A stretch of DNA of 64,000 nt. Origin: Gordonia liuliyuniae. GTDB lineage: Bacteria; Actinomycetota; Actinomycetes; Mycobacteriales; Mycobacteriaceae. The first letter of the stretch is position 1; each line of letters starts with the position of its first letter. Of the stretch, positions 25,695-34,497 are shown piece by piece. The translations under genes were made by a program, and so were the position numbers. Under the pieces are notes generated by a model. The model ran no database searches and was not told the DNA's origin. It saw nothing but the letters and a program-made list of their open reading frames with translations. The stretch lies in contig NZ_JAKKOT010000008.1 of assembly GCF_021739025.1 (NCBI RefSeq), forward strand, positions 1 through 64,000, written 5' to 3'.

Positions 25695-26797
25695 CGCGCG
25701 GCCAGCATTGCGCCGAGCTCGCCGAGAACCACCGGAGCAGCGCCGTAGGTGAACTCGTTCTGCTTGGCGCGCAGGAAGAATCGGTGCACAGGGTGGGAGG
25801 TGTCGAGTCCGACGCCGCCATGCACGTGCACCGTCGTATGTGCGACGCGGTGGCCCGCGTCCGCGGTCCAGAAGGCTGCCGTGTCGACCGCTGCGGTCGC
25901 CTCGGCGTCGTCCGTCTCGGCTGCGCCGGACAGCAGCCACGCGGCCTGGGTGACGGTCAACGAGAGTGCCTGCACGTCGATGTAGTCGTCGGCCAGGCGT
26001 TGCGCGACCGCCTGGAACGAACCGATCTTGCGTCCGAACTGTTCGCGTTCGCGGGCGTACTCGGCGGTCGCGGCGAGTGCACCCGCCACCACACCAGCCT
26101 GGTCTGCCGCCAGCCCGAGGCGCAGCAGGTCCCGAGCACGCGCCGCGGTGGTCGAACCACCGTCGAGGACGGTGCCTGCCGCGCCGTCGAAGACCACCGT
26201 GTACACCGGGGTCAGACCGCTCGTCGGGGTCTCGGTGACAGTGACGCCTGCCGTGCCGTCGACCACGACCACGACCGTGCCGTCCGCGCCCGCCGCGGTC
26301 ACCAGGAGAGCATCGGCGGCCTCCGCGTACGGCACGTTGAGCTTGGTTCCGGTCACCGCGCCATCCGCGGACACGGTGGTCGACGGTGCGAGCAGGTCGA
26401 AGCCCAGATCCTCTTCGACGGCCGCTGAGATCACCGCGTCGCCGGTGACCGCCTTGCCGAGCAGATCGCGCACGGCGTCGCCGCCGTACGCGGCCAGCAG
26501 CGGCACCGCTGCCACCGCGTGCTGCGGGTACGGCACCCGGGCCAGGGCGCGGCCGAGAGCGGTGGCGACCGCGGTGGTCTCCATCGTCGTCAGATCGGCT
26601 CCGCCGTCTCCGACGAGGTCGGACGGCGCCGCCAGTCCGAGCAGGCCCGCATTCGCGATCTCACGCCACAGGTCGGCGTCGATCGCCGCGTGAGCGGTCT
26701 CGAGTTCTGCGGTGCGCTCGCCGGTCGCGAGTCGTGTGGTGATGTCGGTGGTGAGGCCGGTCAGGTCGCTCGCGGCCTCGGTGAGAGTGAAGTCCAT
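25691..26797 (-). CDS. fadE27: FadE27 (ChsE5), acyl-CoA dehydrogenase subunit
   Basis: A 368-residue acyl-CoA dehydrogenase-fold protein with a diverged, alanine-rich sequence. The REQFGRKIGSFQAVAQRLAD segment near residue 260 and RVAHTTVHVHGGVGLDTSHPVHRFF near the end are recognisable. In M. tuberculosis FadE26 and FadE27 (ChsE4-ChsE5) form an alpha2beta2 enzyme that dehydrogenates the C26 sterol-CoA thioester; the FadE27 subunit does not carry the catalytic base. It follows fadE26 by 19 bases and overlaps fadD17. Confidence 0.91.
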   Translation of the reverse strand: MDFTLTEAASDLTGLTTDITTRLATGERTAELETAHAAIDADLWREIANAGLLGLAAPSDLVGDGGADLTTMETTAVATALGRALARVPYPQHAVAAVPLLAAYGGDAVRDLLGKAVTGDAVISAAVEEDLGFDLLAPSTTVSADGAVTGTKLNVPYAEAADALLVTAAGADGTVVVVVDGTAGVTVTETPTSGLTPVYTVVFDGAAGTVLDGGSTTAARARDLLRLGLAADQAGVVAGALAATAEYAREREQFGRKIGSFQAVAQRLADDYIDVQALSLTVTQAAWLLSGAAETDDAEATAAVDTAAFWTADAGHRVAHTTVHVHGGVGLDTSHPVHRFFLRAKQNEFTYGAAPVVLGELGAMLAAR

Positions 26798-26816
26798 GTC
26801 GATGTTCCTTTGAGGG

Positions 26817-28037
26817 TCAGCGTCGGGCGGGCGGAAGGCCGAGGGCGAGCATGCCGATGATGTCGCGTTGGATCTCGTTGGTTCCGCCGCCGAACGTGAG
26901 GATCAGCGACGTCCGCGCGAAGCGTTCCAGGCGGCCTTGCAGATGTGCGCCGACCGAGCCCTGGCGCAGAGTCGCCGCCGGGCCGGTCACCTCCATCAGC
27001 AGGCGGTACGCCTCGGTGGCGAACTCCGTGCCGAACACCTTCGTTGCCGATGCGTCCGCGGGCGAGGGCGAGCCGCCCTGCGCGGCGATCGAAGCGATCT
27101 TCCAGTTGACGAGCTTGAGGAACTCGACCTTCGCATGCACGCGCGCCAGGTTCGACTGAACCCAACTGACGTCGATGAGCTTGCCGCCGCCGTACGGTTG
27201 CTGCCGCGCGAACGCCAGGGTCTCGTTGAGCGCGGTCTGGATCGGAGCGGCGCTGCACAGTGCGACCCGCTCGTGGTTGAGCTGGTTGGTGATGAGCGAC
27301 CAGCCTCCGCCTTCCTCGCCGACGATCGAACTCGTCGGAACGCGCACGTCCTGGTAGTAGGTAGCGCTCGTGTCGACACCGGACATCGTGTGGACCGGGG
27401 TGTACGAGAACCCCTGTGCCGCAGTCGGGACCACCAGCATCGAGATGCTCTTGTGCTTGCTCGGGCGCTTCCCCGACTCGCTGTCCGCGTTCGCATCGGC
27501 GCCCGAATCGGTTCGGCAGGCCAGCCACACGTAGTCGGCGTAGGGAATGAGGCTCGTCCACATCTTCTGGCCGTTGATGACGTACTCGTCACCGTCGCGC
27601 ACCGCGGTGGTGCGCAGTGACGCGAGATCGGTGCCCGCGCCCGGCTCCGAGTATCCGATCGAGAAGTGCAGTTCCCCCGCAGCGATCTTCGGCAGGAAGA
27701 ACTCCTTCTGCTCGGGCGTCCCGTAGTGCATGATCGTCGGCGCCACCGAATTGATCGTGAGGAACGGGACCGGCGCACCCGCGATCGCCGCTTCGTCGGT
27801 GAAGATCAACTGGTCCATCATCGACCGGTTCGCGCCGCCGAACTCGGTCGGCCAGCCGAGCGCGAGCCACCCGTCGGCGCCCATCTGGCGGACGACGTCG
27901 CGGTAGGCGTCTCCTTCGCCGATCTCCCCGTCTCCGCCGGTCAGGGCCGCACGGCGTTCCGGAGTCATGAGGTCGCTAAAGTAGGAGCGCAACTCGCGGC
28001 GCAGCTCCTCCTGCTCGGCTGTGTACGCGATGCGCAT
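26817..28037 (-). CDS. fadE26: FadE26 (ChsE4), acyl-CoA dehydrogenase catalytic subunit
   Basis: A 406-residue acyl-CoA dehydrogenase: FSIGYSEPGAGTDLASLRTTA (substrate and FAD contact), INGQKMWTS, a probable catalytic Glu256 in NHERVAL, and LILTFGGGTNEIQRDIIGMLALGLP at the C-terminus. With FadE27 it oxidises steroid C26-CoA to the enoyl-CoA, the first beta-oxidation step of the cholesterol side chain. AGGAG lies before the ATG. It is divergent from fdxD across a perfect KstR operator. Confidence 0.93.
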   Translation of the reverse strand: MRIAYTAEQEELRRELRSYFSDLMTPERRAALTGGDGEIGEGDAYRDVVRQMGADGWLALGWPTEFGGANRSMMDQLIFTDEAAIAGAPVPFLTINSVAPTIMHYGTPEQKEFFLPKIAAGELHFSIGYSEPGAGTDLASLRTTAVRDGDEYVINGQKMWTSLIPYADYVWLACRTDSGADANADSESGKRPSKHKSISMLVVPTAAQGFSYTPVHTMSGVDTSATYYQDVRVPTSSIVGEEGGGWSLITNQLNHERVALCSAAPIQTALNETLAFARQQPYGGGKLIDVSWVQSNLARVHAKVEFLKLVNWKIASIAAQGGSPSPADASATKVFGTEFATEAYRLLMEVTGPAATLRQGSVGAHLQGRLERFARTSLILTFGGGTNEIQRDIIGMLALGLPPARR

Positions 28038-28093
28038 GGGTAGTTCTCCTGCGATCCTCGAGACGCTTGCGCGCCGGTATGGTTGGCTACTTC

Positions 28094-28107
28094 TGTAACA
28101 CGTTCTA
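28094..28107. promoter_or_regulatory. KstR operator between fadE26 and fdxD
   Basis: TGTAACACGTTCTA fits TnnAACnnGTTnnA exactly. It is followed on the plus strand by TAACGT (28106-28111), a possible -10. It is positioned to control fadE26-fadE27-fadD17 leftward and fdxD rightward. Confidence 0.85.
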
Positions 28108-28162
28108 ACGTGAAAGTGCCGAGCCCGTCAACCAGCGGGCAGGGGACCTCGAGGAGGATGCA

Positions 28163-28351
28163 ATGCGAGTCAAGTGCGATTTCGACCTGTGCGAGTCGAA
28201 CGCGGTGTGTGTGGGCATGGCGCCCGACGTGTTCGACCTGGACGATCAGGATTACCTGGTGATTCTCGATGAGGATCTGCCTGAGTCCCGAGCGGAGGAG
28301 ATGCGGCAGGTTGTCGCGTCGTGTCCGCGCTCGGCGCTGTCGATCGAGTGA
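28163..28351 (+). CDS. fdxD: 3Fe-4S-type ferredoxin FdxD
   Basis: A 62-residue acidic ferredoxin. Cys10 and Cys16 in CESNAVC and a distal Cys in the SCPRSAL motif are the three ligands of a 3Fe-4S cluster; an extra Cys5 precedes them. M. tuberculosis FdxD (Rv3503c) is in the same place, at the head of the mce4 side of the KstR regulon. It probably passes electrons to a sterol-oxidising P450 such as CYP125. The GAGGAGG ribosome site is strong. Confidence 0.92.
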   Translation: MRVKCDFDLCESNAVCVGMAPDVFDLDDQDYLVILDEDLPESRAEEMRQVVASCPRSALSIE

Positions 28352-28401
28352 TCGAAGTCCGGTCTGCGTCAAGGTATTTCAAGAGATGCTGGCCGATTTG
28401 T

Positions 28402-28415
28402 TAGAACATGTTCTA
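28402..28415. promoter_or_regulatory. KstR operator upstream of hsd4A-mce4
   Basis: TAGAACATGTTCTA is an exact consensus match, and TAGTGT (28414-28419), a likely -10 hexamer, overlaps its end. This promoter probably drives hsd4A and the whole mce4 operon; the predicted leader is about 50 bases. Confidence 0.87.
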
Positions 28416-28477
28416 GTGTGAGTCGCGGTGTAAGACGATCGGCGCCGTCAGGCGCGACGCGGAGAAGGGTTTGCAGA

Positions 28478-29368
28478 GTGGGCGGAACGTTAGAGGGCAA
28501 GGTGGCTGTCGTCACCGGTGCCGGAGGTGGTCTCGGGCGGGCCGAAGCCATCGGGTTGGCGGCGGACGGGGCGACGGTCATCGTCAATGACCTCGACCGC
28601 GCACTGGATGCGAGCGACGTCTTCGACGTCATCTCGTCGGCGGGCGGCTCGGCCGTCCGTGTGGCGGGTGATATCTCCGACGCGGCGACAGCGCGGGAGA
28701 TCATGCGTACCGCCACTGAGGATCTCGGTGGGCTCGACGTCGTGATGAGCAATGCCGGGATCACGCGCGACACGATGCTCTTCAATATGTCCGACGACGA
28801 GTGGGACCTCGTACTGAACGTCCATCTGCGCGGTCACTTCCTGCTCAACCGGAACGCAGCCGCGCATTGGCGTGCGACGTCGAAGGCCGCGGGTGCGCCC
28901 GTCTACGGGCGACTCGTCAACACGTCATCGGAGGCTGGTCTTCTCGGCCCGGCCGGCCAGGCGAACTACGGTGCGGCTAAAGCGGGTATCACCGCGTTGA
29001 CTCTGTCGGCCTCGCGGGCGCTGTCGCGGTACGGGGTCACGGCCAACGCGATCTGCCCGCGCGCGCGTACCGCCATGACGGCGAGCGTCTTCGGTGACGC
29101 GCCAGACGGGGGAGTCGATCCGCTGTCGCCCGAGCATGTCGTCGCACTGGTGCGATACCTTGCGAGCCCGGAAGCGCAGAACGTCTCAGGACAGGTCTTC
29201 GTCGTCTACGGACCGAAAGTCACTCTGATGGCCGCGCCGACGATCCGCGAAGTGTTCGAGGCCGACGGTGACGAGTGGACTCCCGAGGCGCTCGCCGGAT
29301 CGTTGTCGCCGTACTTCGCCTCGCCCGCAGGGAAAGAGACATTCTCGGCGTCCGAGTTGATGGATTAG
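28478..29368 (+). CDS. hsd4A: Hsd4A-like 17-beta-hydroxysteroid / beta-hydroxyacyl-CoA dehydrogenase
   Basis: A 296-residue SDR with the cofactor motif VTGAGGGLGRAEA, SNAG, and the Y-x3-K of NYGAAKAG. The about 60-residue C-terminal extension is typical of type 4 hydroxysteroid dehydrogenases. M. tuberculosis Rv3502c, in the same position, is Hsd4A; mycobacterial Hsd4A oxidises both 17-hydroxysteroids and side-chain hydroxyacyl-CoA. The GTG at 28478 is chosen because GGAGAAGGG lies 8 bases ahead; an upstream in-frame GTG at 28418 would start inside the -10 box. Confidence 0.88.
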   Translation: MGGTLEGKVAVVTGAGGGLGRAEAIGLAADGATVIVNDLDRALDASDVFDVISSAGGSAVRVAGDISDAATAREIMRTATEDLGGLDVVMSNAGITRDTMLFNMSDDEWDLVLNVHLRGHFLLNRNAAAHWRATSKAAGAPVYGRLVNTSSEAGLLGPAGQANYGAAKAGITALTLSASRALSRYGVTANAICPRARTAMTASVFGDAPDGGVDPLSPEHVVALVRYLASPEAQNVSGQVFVVYGPKVTLMAAPTIREVFEADGDEWTPEALAGSLSPYFASPAGKETFSASELMD

Positions 29369-29461
29369 GGCGGATAGTCCGGTGAATCGTCGATGTCGAA
29401 TAGTGCCACTGAAGTGTCGGCCGCCCATGATAGGTTGCCTTCACCGGTGGGAGGAGGGGAC

Positions 29462-30226
29462 TTGCTAACCAGGCTGGCTGCTCCGATGAACGGCGTCGGC
29501 GACTTCGTGGCACTGGCTGTCGAAGCTGCTAGAGAGCTCTTCCGCCGACCATTCCAATTCCGCGAGACGGTCGAGCAGTCGTGGGCGATCGCCCGGGTCT
29601 CGTTGGTGCCGACACTTCTTGTTGCCATCCCGTTCACCGTTCTTGTCAGTTTCACGTTGAACATCCTGCTTCGCGAAATCGGGGCCCAAGACTTGTCCGG
29701 CGCGGGCGCAGCACTCGGCACCATCACGCAGATCGGGCCGATCGTGACGGTGCTCATCGTTGCCGGCGCCGGCGCCACCGCGATCTGCGCCGACCTCGGT
29801 GCGCGGACCATTCGCGAAGAGATCGACGCGATGCGCGTACTCGGCATCAATCCGATCCACCGGCTCGTCGTGCCACGTGTGGTCGCTTCGACCGGTGTCG
29901 CGCTGCTGCTCAACGGCCTGGTCTGCACGATCGGCATCGCGGGCGGCTTCGTGTTCTCGGTGTATCTGCAAGACGTGAACCCGGGTGCGTTCATCGCCAA
30001 CTTGACTCTGCTCACCGGACTCGGCGAACTCGTCATCTCAATGATCAAAGCCGCGCTGTTCGGCCTGTTCGCGGGCCTCGTGGGCTGCTATCGCGGACTG
30101 AATGTGAAGGGCGGAGCCAAGGGTGTCGGCGACGCGGTGAACGAGACGGTCGTCTACTCGTTCATGGCGTTGTTCGTCGTCAACGTGGTTGTGACCGCGG
30201 TCGGACTGAAAGTGACGATGGGCTGA
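29462..30226 (+). CDS. yrbE4A: YrbE4A, permease subunit of the Mce4 steroid importer
   Basis: A 254-residue MlaE/YrbE permease with five to six membrane segments. The conserved core is AGAGATAICADLGARTIREEIDAMRVLGINPIHRLVVPRVVAS, the EExDA loop that contacts the ATPase MceG (not encoded here). The frame is open from ATG 29393. A TTG at 29462, preceded by GGAGGAGGGGA, gives exactly the 254 residues of M. tuberculosis YrbE4A and aligned N-termini, so I prefer it. With YrbE4B it forms the inner-membrane channel for cholesterol uptake. Confidence 0.9.
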   Translation: MLTRLAAPMNGVGDFVALAVEAARELFRRPFQFRETVEQSWAIARVSLVPTLLVAIPFTVLVSFTLNILLREIGAQDLSGAGAALGTITQIGPIVTVLIVAGAGATAICADLGARTIREEIDAMRVLGINPIHRLVVPRVVASTGVALLLNGLVCTIGIAGGFVFSVYLQDVNPGAFIANLTLLTGLGELVISMIKAALFGLFAGLVGCYRGLNVKGGAKGVGDAVNETVVYSFMALFVVNVVVTAVGLKVTMG

Positions 30227-30227
30227 G

Positions 30228-31079
30228 ATGGTACTTCCGGGAACTACACGACTCCTCACCGCTCGTGTCGCGATCAAGCGTGCGGGCGAGGACTGGAACA
30301 AGATCGGCGACCAGGCCCTCTTCTACTGGGATTCGATCATCTCGATCCCGCGGGCACTGCGCCTGTATAAGAAGGAGACGCTGCGCCTGATCGCCGAGAT
30401 CTCGATGGGCACCGGCGCGCTCGCCATGATCGGCGGCACCGTCGTCGTCGTCGGCTTCCTGACGCTGTTCACCGGCGGCACCATCGCCGTCCAGGGCTAC
30501 AGCTCGCTCGCCAACATTGGCGTGGAGGCGTTGACCGGCTTCTTCTCCGCGTTCATCAACGTCCGCATCGCGGTTCCCGTGATCGCGGGCATCGGGTTGG
30601 CGGCGACCATCGGCGCCGGTGCCACAGCGCAGCTGGGCGCGATGAGAGTGAGCGAGGAGATCGACGCGCTGGAAGTGATGGCCATATCGTCCATCCCGTT
30701 CCTGGTCAGTACGCGAATCGTCGCGGGCCTCGTCGCGATCATCCCGCTCTACTCGCTCGCCGCCCTCGCGTCGTTCATCGCGAGCCGGTTCGCGACCGTG
30801 TTCCTGTACGGACAGTCCGGCGGCGTCTACGACCACTACTTCTCGACGTTCTTGATCCCGTCGGACATCCTCTGGTCGTTCGTACAGGCCATCTGTATGG
30901 CGGTCGCGGTCATGCTGATCCACACGTACTACGGCTTCAACGCGTCCGGCGGCCCCGTCGGTGTCGGCGTAGCTGTGGGCAACGCGGTCCGGGCGTCGCT
31001 GGTCGTGGTCGTCGTCATCACCCTCCTCACGTCGCTCGCCATCTACGGCTCCGACGGCAACTTCAACTTGGCCGGGTGA
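30228..31079 (+). CDS. yrbE4B: YrbE4B, permease subunit of the Mce4 steroid importer
   Basis: A 283-residue MlaE/YrbE permease with AGIGLAATIGAGATAQLGAMRVSEEIDALEVMAISSIPFLVSTRIVAG as the ATPase-contacting core and several hydrophobic helices. It starts one base after yrbE4A ends and pairs with it as a heterodimer in the cytoplasmic membrane, powered by the genome's MceG. Full length, with normal codon use. Confidence 0.93.
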   Translation: MVLPGTTRLLTARVAIKRAGEDWNKIGDQALFYWDSIISIPRALRLYKKETLRLIAEISMGTGALAMIGGTVVVVGFLTLFTGGTIAVQGYSSLANIGVEALTGFFSAFINVRIAVPVIAGIGLAATIGAGATAQLGAMRVSEEIDALEVMAISSIPFLVSTRIVAGLVAIIPLYSLAALASFIASRFATVFLYGQSGGVYDHYFSTFLIPSDILWSFVQAICMAVAVMLIHTYYGFNASGGPVGVGVAVGNAVRASLVVVVVITLLTSLAIYGSDGNFNLAG

Positions 31080-32261
31080 GTGGACATGGCCTATAAAGCT
31101 CGTGGAAACGGTGTGCGCAAGCTAGCCGCGACGATCATGGTCGGTTCTCTCGTCGTCATCGTCGCGCTCGCCGCCGGACAGTTCCTCGGCTGGTTCCAGG
31201 ACACGAAATCGGTGACGTTGTTCGCGCCGCGCGCCGGGCTCGTGATGAACCCCGACGCTAAAGTGAAACTTCGGGGCGTCACCGTGGGGCGCGTCGCGAG
31301 TGTCCGAGAGGTCGGCGACCAGGCCGAGCTCAAACTCGACATGGACGCGGGGCAGTTGTCGTCGATTCCCGCGAACGTTCGCGCCGACATCAAATCGAAC
31401 ACCGTCTTCGGGGCCAAAGCGGTCAACCTGGTGGTTCCCGCGGACGGCGCGCGCGGCGCCCTCACCGCAGGCACCGAGATCAAAGCCGACCACGTCGTGG
31501 TCGAACTCAACACCGTGTACCAGCAGCTCGTCGGACTGCTCGCGAAGACCGAGCCCGACAAGATGAATGTGGTCCTCGGTGCGGTCGACGACGCTCTGTC
31601 CGGACGCGGCAAGCAGATCGGCGACGCACTCGTCCAGCTGAACCAGGTCCTCGGCAAGACCAACCAGAATCTGCCCGAACTGAACCGCCTGTTCGACGAG
31701 GCGGCCGGCGTGACGAACGTGTACGCAGACGTGATGCCCGACCTGATGCGGACCGTCGACAACGCGACCGTAGTCGGTAACACCCTGGTGGAGAATTCGT
31801 CGAACCTGGACAGTCTGCTGATCAACGTCACCGGTATGGCTCGCAGCGGCAACGGTGTGCTCAGCAAGAGCAAGAAGGATTTGATGAGCACGCTCAGCGA
31901 CCTGAACCCGGTCACCAAGCTGCTCGGCTATCAGGCTCCGGGTCTGCGGTGCTTCATCACCGCAGCCAGCGATGCCGCCGATGTGGCGGTACCGTTCCTC
32001 GGCGGCCGTAACGGGATGCTCCTGCTCGACGCGGCGATCATTCCCGGCCAGGACCCGTACCGGTATCCGCAGGATCTGCCCGAAGTCGGCGGCAACGGGC
32101 CGCCGACCTGCCAGGGCGGACTCTCCGACATCACCTCCAAGGAGAAGGTCCCGTTCTACGTGATCGACAACGCCGAGCAGCCCTACCAGCCGCGCACCAC
32201 TCCCAAGGTGCAGTCGGCGAAGCTTTTCGACCTGCTGTTCGGGGGTACACCTCGTGGATAA
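31080..32261 (+). CDS. mce4A: Mce4A, MCE-domain steroid transport protein
   Basis: A 393-residue protein: one membrane anchor (about residues 15-37), then an MCE/MlaD domain (VTLFAPRAGLVMNPDAKVKLRGVTVGRVASV, about residues 42-115) and a long helical region. It is one of six MCE subunits thought to form a hexameric tunnel across the periplasm for sterols. GTG 31080 directly follows the yrbE4B stop; an ATG at 31086 is an alternative. The C-terminal KVQSAKLFDLLFGGTPRG overlaps mce4B by 8 bases. Confidence 0.93.
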   Translation: MDMAYKARGNGVRKLAATIMVGSLVVIVALAAGQFLGWFQDTKSVTLFAPRAGLVMNPDAKVKLRGVTVGRVASVREVGDQAELKLDMDAGQLSSIPANVRADIKSNTVFGAKAVNLVVPADGARGALTAGTEIKADHVVVELNTVYQQLVGLLAKTEPDKMNVVLGAVDDALSGRGKQIGDALVQLNQVLGKTNQNLPELNRLFDEAAGVTNVYADVMPDLMRTVDNATVVGNTLVENSSNLDSLLINVTGMARSGNGVLSKSKKDLMSTLSDLNPVTKLLGYQAPGLRCFITAASDAADVAVPFLGGRNGMLLLDAAIIPGQDPYRYPQDLPEVGGNGPPTCQGGLSDITSKEKVPFYVIDNAEQPYQPRTTPKVQSAKLFDLLFGGTPRG

Positions 32262-33306
32262 ACGCGCACGCGCGTTCCGCGCGACAATCATCAAACTCGG
32301 TACGTTCGTCGTGGTCATGCTGCTGGTGATGGCCGGCCTGGTGATCGTGTTCAGCAAGTACCAGAGCGGTGGAAGCAATACGTATTCGGCGATGTTCGCG
32401 AGTGCGTCAGCGATGAAGTCGGGCAGTGCTGTGAAGATCGCGGGCATAGACGTCGGCACGGTGCAGGGCATCGACCTGACCGAGGACAACCTGGCTCATG
32501 TCGAGTTCACCGTGAACGAGAACTACCGGCTCCCCGAATCGGCGCGGGCACTCGTCCGCTACGAGAACCTCACCGGCGACCGATACCTTGAGGTTCAGCC
32601 GGGCGACGGCGACCTCAACTCGGCGATGGCCCCCGGGGGCGAGATCCCGATCGAACGGACCCAGCCGGCGCTCGACCTTGACAAACTGCTGGGTGGCTTC
32701 AAACCACTGTTCCGCACGATGAACGCAGACGAGGTCAACAAGCTCTCCTCGGCTCTCATCGCGGTGTTCCAAGGGCAGGGCGGCTCGCTCAACACACTGC
32801 TTGCGAACACGGCGTCGTTCACGAACGAGATCGCCGACCGCGACAAGCTGATCGGCAGTGTCATCGACAACTTGAACACGACGCTCGGCACGCTCGAGGC
32901 CGACCACCAGGGGCTCGACGAGAGCGTCGACCGGATGCAGCAGCTGATCAGCGGGCTGGCGGACGACAAGAGTGTGATCGGCCGGGCGATCGACGAGAGC
33001 GCCTCCGCCACCACCGGTCTCGCCGATCTGATGGGGGCGATCCGGCCCGACACGAAGAAGGCGCTGAGCGCACTCGGCACGACGTCCGGAAACGCGATGA
33101 AGGCCGAACCGTTCATCCGGGACCTGCTGTCCCGTCTGCCCGGCGACTTCAAGAAGCTGTCGAACCTCGGCAGTTACGGTTCGTGGCTGCAGATCTACTT
33201 CTGCCGGATCCGACTGCTGATGCCCGGGCCCGGCAATACCCAGTATTACTTCACCGCCATCGACGCGATGGGCGATAAGTCGCAGGGCGGGAGGTGTTCG
33301 GTATGA
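32254..33306 (+). CDS. mce4B: Mce4B, MCE-domain steroid transport protein
   Basis: A 350-residue protein with an anchor at about residues 12-32 (FVVVMLLVMAGLVIVF), an MCE domain (YSAMFASASAMKSGSAVKIAGIDVGTVQGIDL) and a helical C-terminal half ending with a GSYGSWLQIYFCRIRLLMPGPG signature common to Mce B proteins. Its length equals that of M. tuberculosis Mce4B. It overlaps mce4A by 8 bases and mce4C by 4 (ATGA). Confidence 0.93.
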   Translation: MDKRARAFRATIIKLGTFVVVMLLVMAGLVIVFSKYQSGGSNTYSAMFASASAMKSGSAVKIAGIDVGTVQGIDLTEDNLAHVEFTVNENYRLPESARALVRYENLTGDRYLEVQPGDGDLNSAMAPGGEIPIERTQPALDLDKLLGGFKPLFRTMNADEVNKLSSALIAVFQGQGGSLNTLLANTASFTNEIADRDKLIGSVIDNLNTTLGTLEADHQGLDESVDRMQQLISGLADDKSVIGRAIDESASATTGLADLMGAIRPDTKKALSALGTTSGNAMKAEPFIRDLLSRLPGDFKKLSNLGSYGSWLQIYFCRIRLLMPGPGNTQYYFTAIDAMGDKSQGGRCSV

Positions 33307-34496
33307 GTGAAGCGCAGACTCCGGATCGCCGGACCAAGCGGTCGAAGGCGTCGGTCGGCGTGATCGGTGTGCTGGTCGCCGCGATGCTCGTCATCAGCGC
33401 GCTCCAACTGGACCGCCTGCCGTTTCTGTCGCAGATCAGCACCTACGACGTGTACTTCGAGGATGCCGGCGGGCTGGGCTCCGGCGACGTGGTGATGGTC
33501 GCGGGCATCGAGGTCGGCAAGGTCGAGGGGCTGTCCCTGGAACACACCGACGAGGGCATGCGCGCGCGCATCAAGTTCCGTCTCAACGACACCGTGGTGC
33601 TCGGTGAGCGATCGCGCGCTGCGATCAAGACCGAGACGGTGCTGGGACGTCGCAACCTGACCTTGACCCCGCTCGGCGAGGGGCGCATCGAACCGGGCGA
33701 GTCGATCCCAGTGGAGGCCACCGAGTCGCCATACACGCTGACCGACGCGCTCGACGAGGCGACGAGCACCCTGCAGGAGACCGACACCGACCAGCTCAAC
33801 AAGGCGCTGTCGACCATGTCGGACACGTTCGCCAAAACTCCCGACAACGTGCAGGGCGCAGTCGAGGGGGTCGGCCGACTGTCCAAGGCGATGGCCGATC
33901 GCGATAATGCGCTCAACGAACTGCTCGATCGGGCTCGCGGCGTCACCGACATCGTCGGCAAACGAAGCAAGGAGATCCGACAGATGCTCCTCGACGCCAA
34001 CTCGCTGCTCGGCGAACTGCAGATGCGGCGAGCAGCGATCCGGGAACTGATCAGCGGCACCCGGGACGTCGCGGCCGAGATCACCGGGTTCGTCAACGAC
34101 AACGAGGAGCAATTGAGCCCGGTCCTCGACAAGTTCAACGGTGTACTCGACATCCTCAACGACAACGAGGACAACTTCAGCAAGGCCATCGACAACCTGG
34201 GGCCGTACGCGAACATCCTCGGTGAGGCAGTCAGCTCCGGGCCGTACTTCTCGTCGCTGGTCGGCCTGCCGACGTTCGGCGACTACATGGGCACGTTCAT
34301 GAAGGTGATGCAGCGCAAGTACCCGGAAGCCGCCAAGTACTTCTACGACTTCTCTGGAAACCCGATCTTCTTGAAGAACTGGAAGCAGGGGCCGAACGCG
34401 GGAGCGCCCGACATCCCGCGCGAGACGCCCAAGCGCACATATCCGACTCCGGCGGCGCCGACGACGTCGACGCCGAAGCCGAACGGAGGACGCTGA
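33303..34496 (+). CDS. mce4C: Mce4C, MCE-domain steroid transport protein
   Basis: A 397-residue protein: anchor at about residues 18-36 (VGVIGVLVAAMLVISAL), MCE domain (YDVYFEDAGGLGSGDVVMVAGIEVGKVEGLSLE), long coiled helices and a proline/threonine-rich tail (TPAAPTTSTPKPNGG). ATG 33303 overlaps the mce4B stop (ATGA) with GGGAGG upstream; an in-frame GTG at 33294 is too close to that ribosome site. Confidence 0.92.
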   Translation: MSEAQTPDRRTKRSKASVGVIGVLVAAMLVISALQLDRLPFLSQISTYDVYFEDAGGLGSGDVVMVAGIEVGKVEGLSLEHTDEGMRARIKFRLNDTVVLGERSRAAIKTETVLGRRNLTLTPLGEGRIEPGESIPVEATESPYTLTDALDEATSTLQETDTDQLNKALSTMSDTFAKTPDNVQGAVEGVGRLSKAMADRDNALNELLDRARGVTDIVGKRSKEIRQMLLDANSLLGELQMRRAAIRELISGTRDVAAEITGFVNDNEEQLSPVLDKFNGVLDILNDNEDNFSKAIDNLGPYANILGEAVSSGPYFSSLVGLPTFGDYMGTFMKVMQRKYPEAAKYFYDFSGNPIFLKNWKQGPNAGAPDIPRETPKRTYPTPAAPTTSTPKPNGGR

Positions 34497-34497
34497 C

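Noticed and set aside
29393-29461. Longer N-terminus for YrbE4A from ATG 29393
   Set aside because: No ribosome site precedes 29393. TTG 29462 has GGAGGAGGGG and gives the family length. The long form cannot be fully excluded.
31122-32489. 455-codon antisense frame across mce4A and mce4B
   Set aside because: It spans the junction of two genes on the opposite strand and is His/Arg/Val-rich without motifs.
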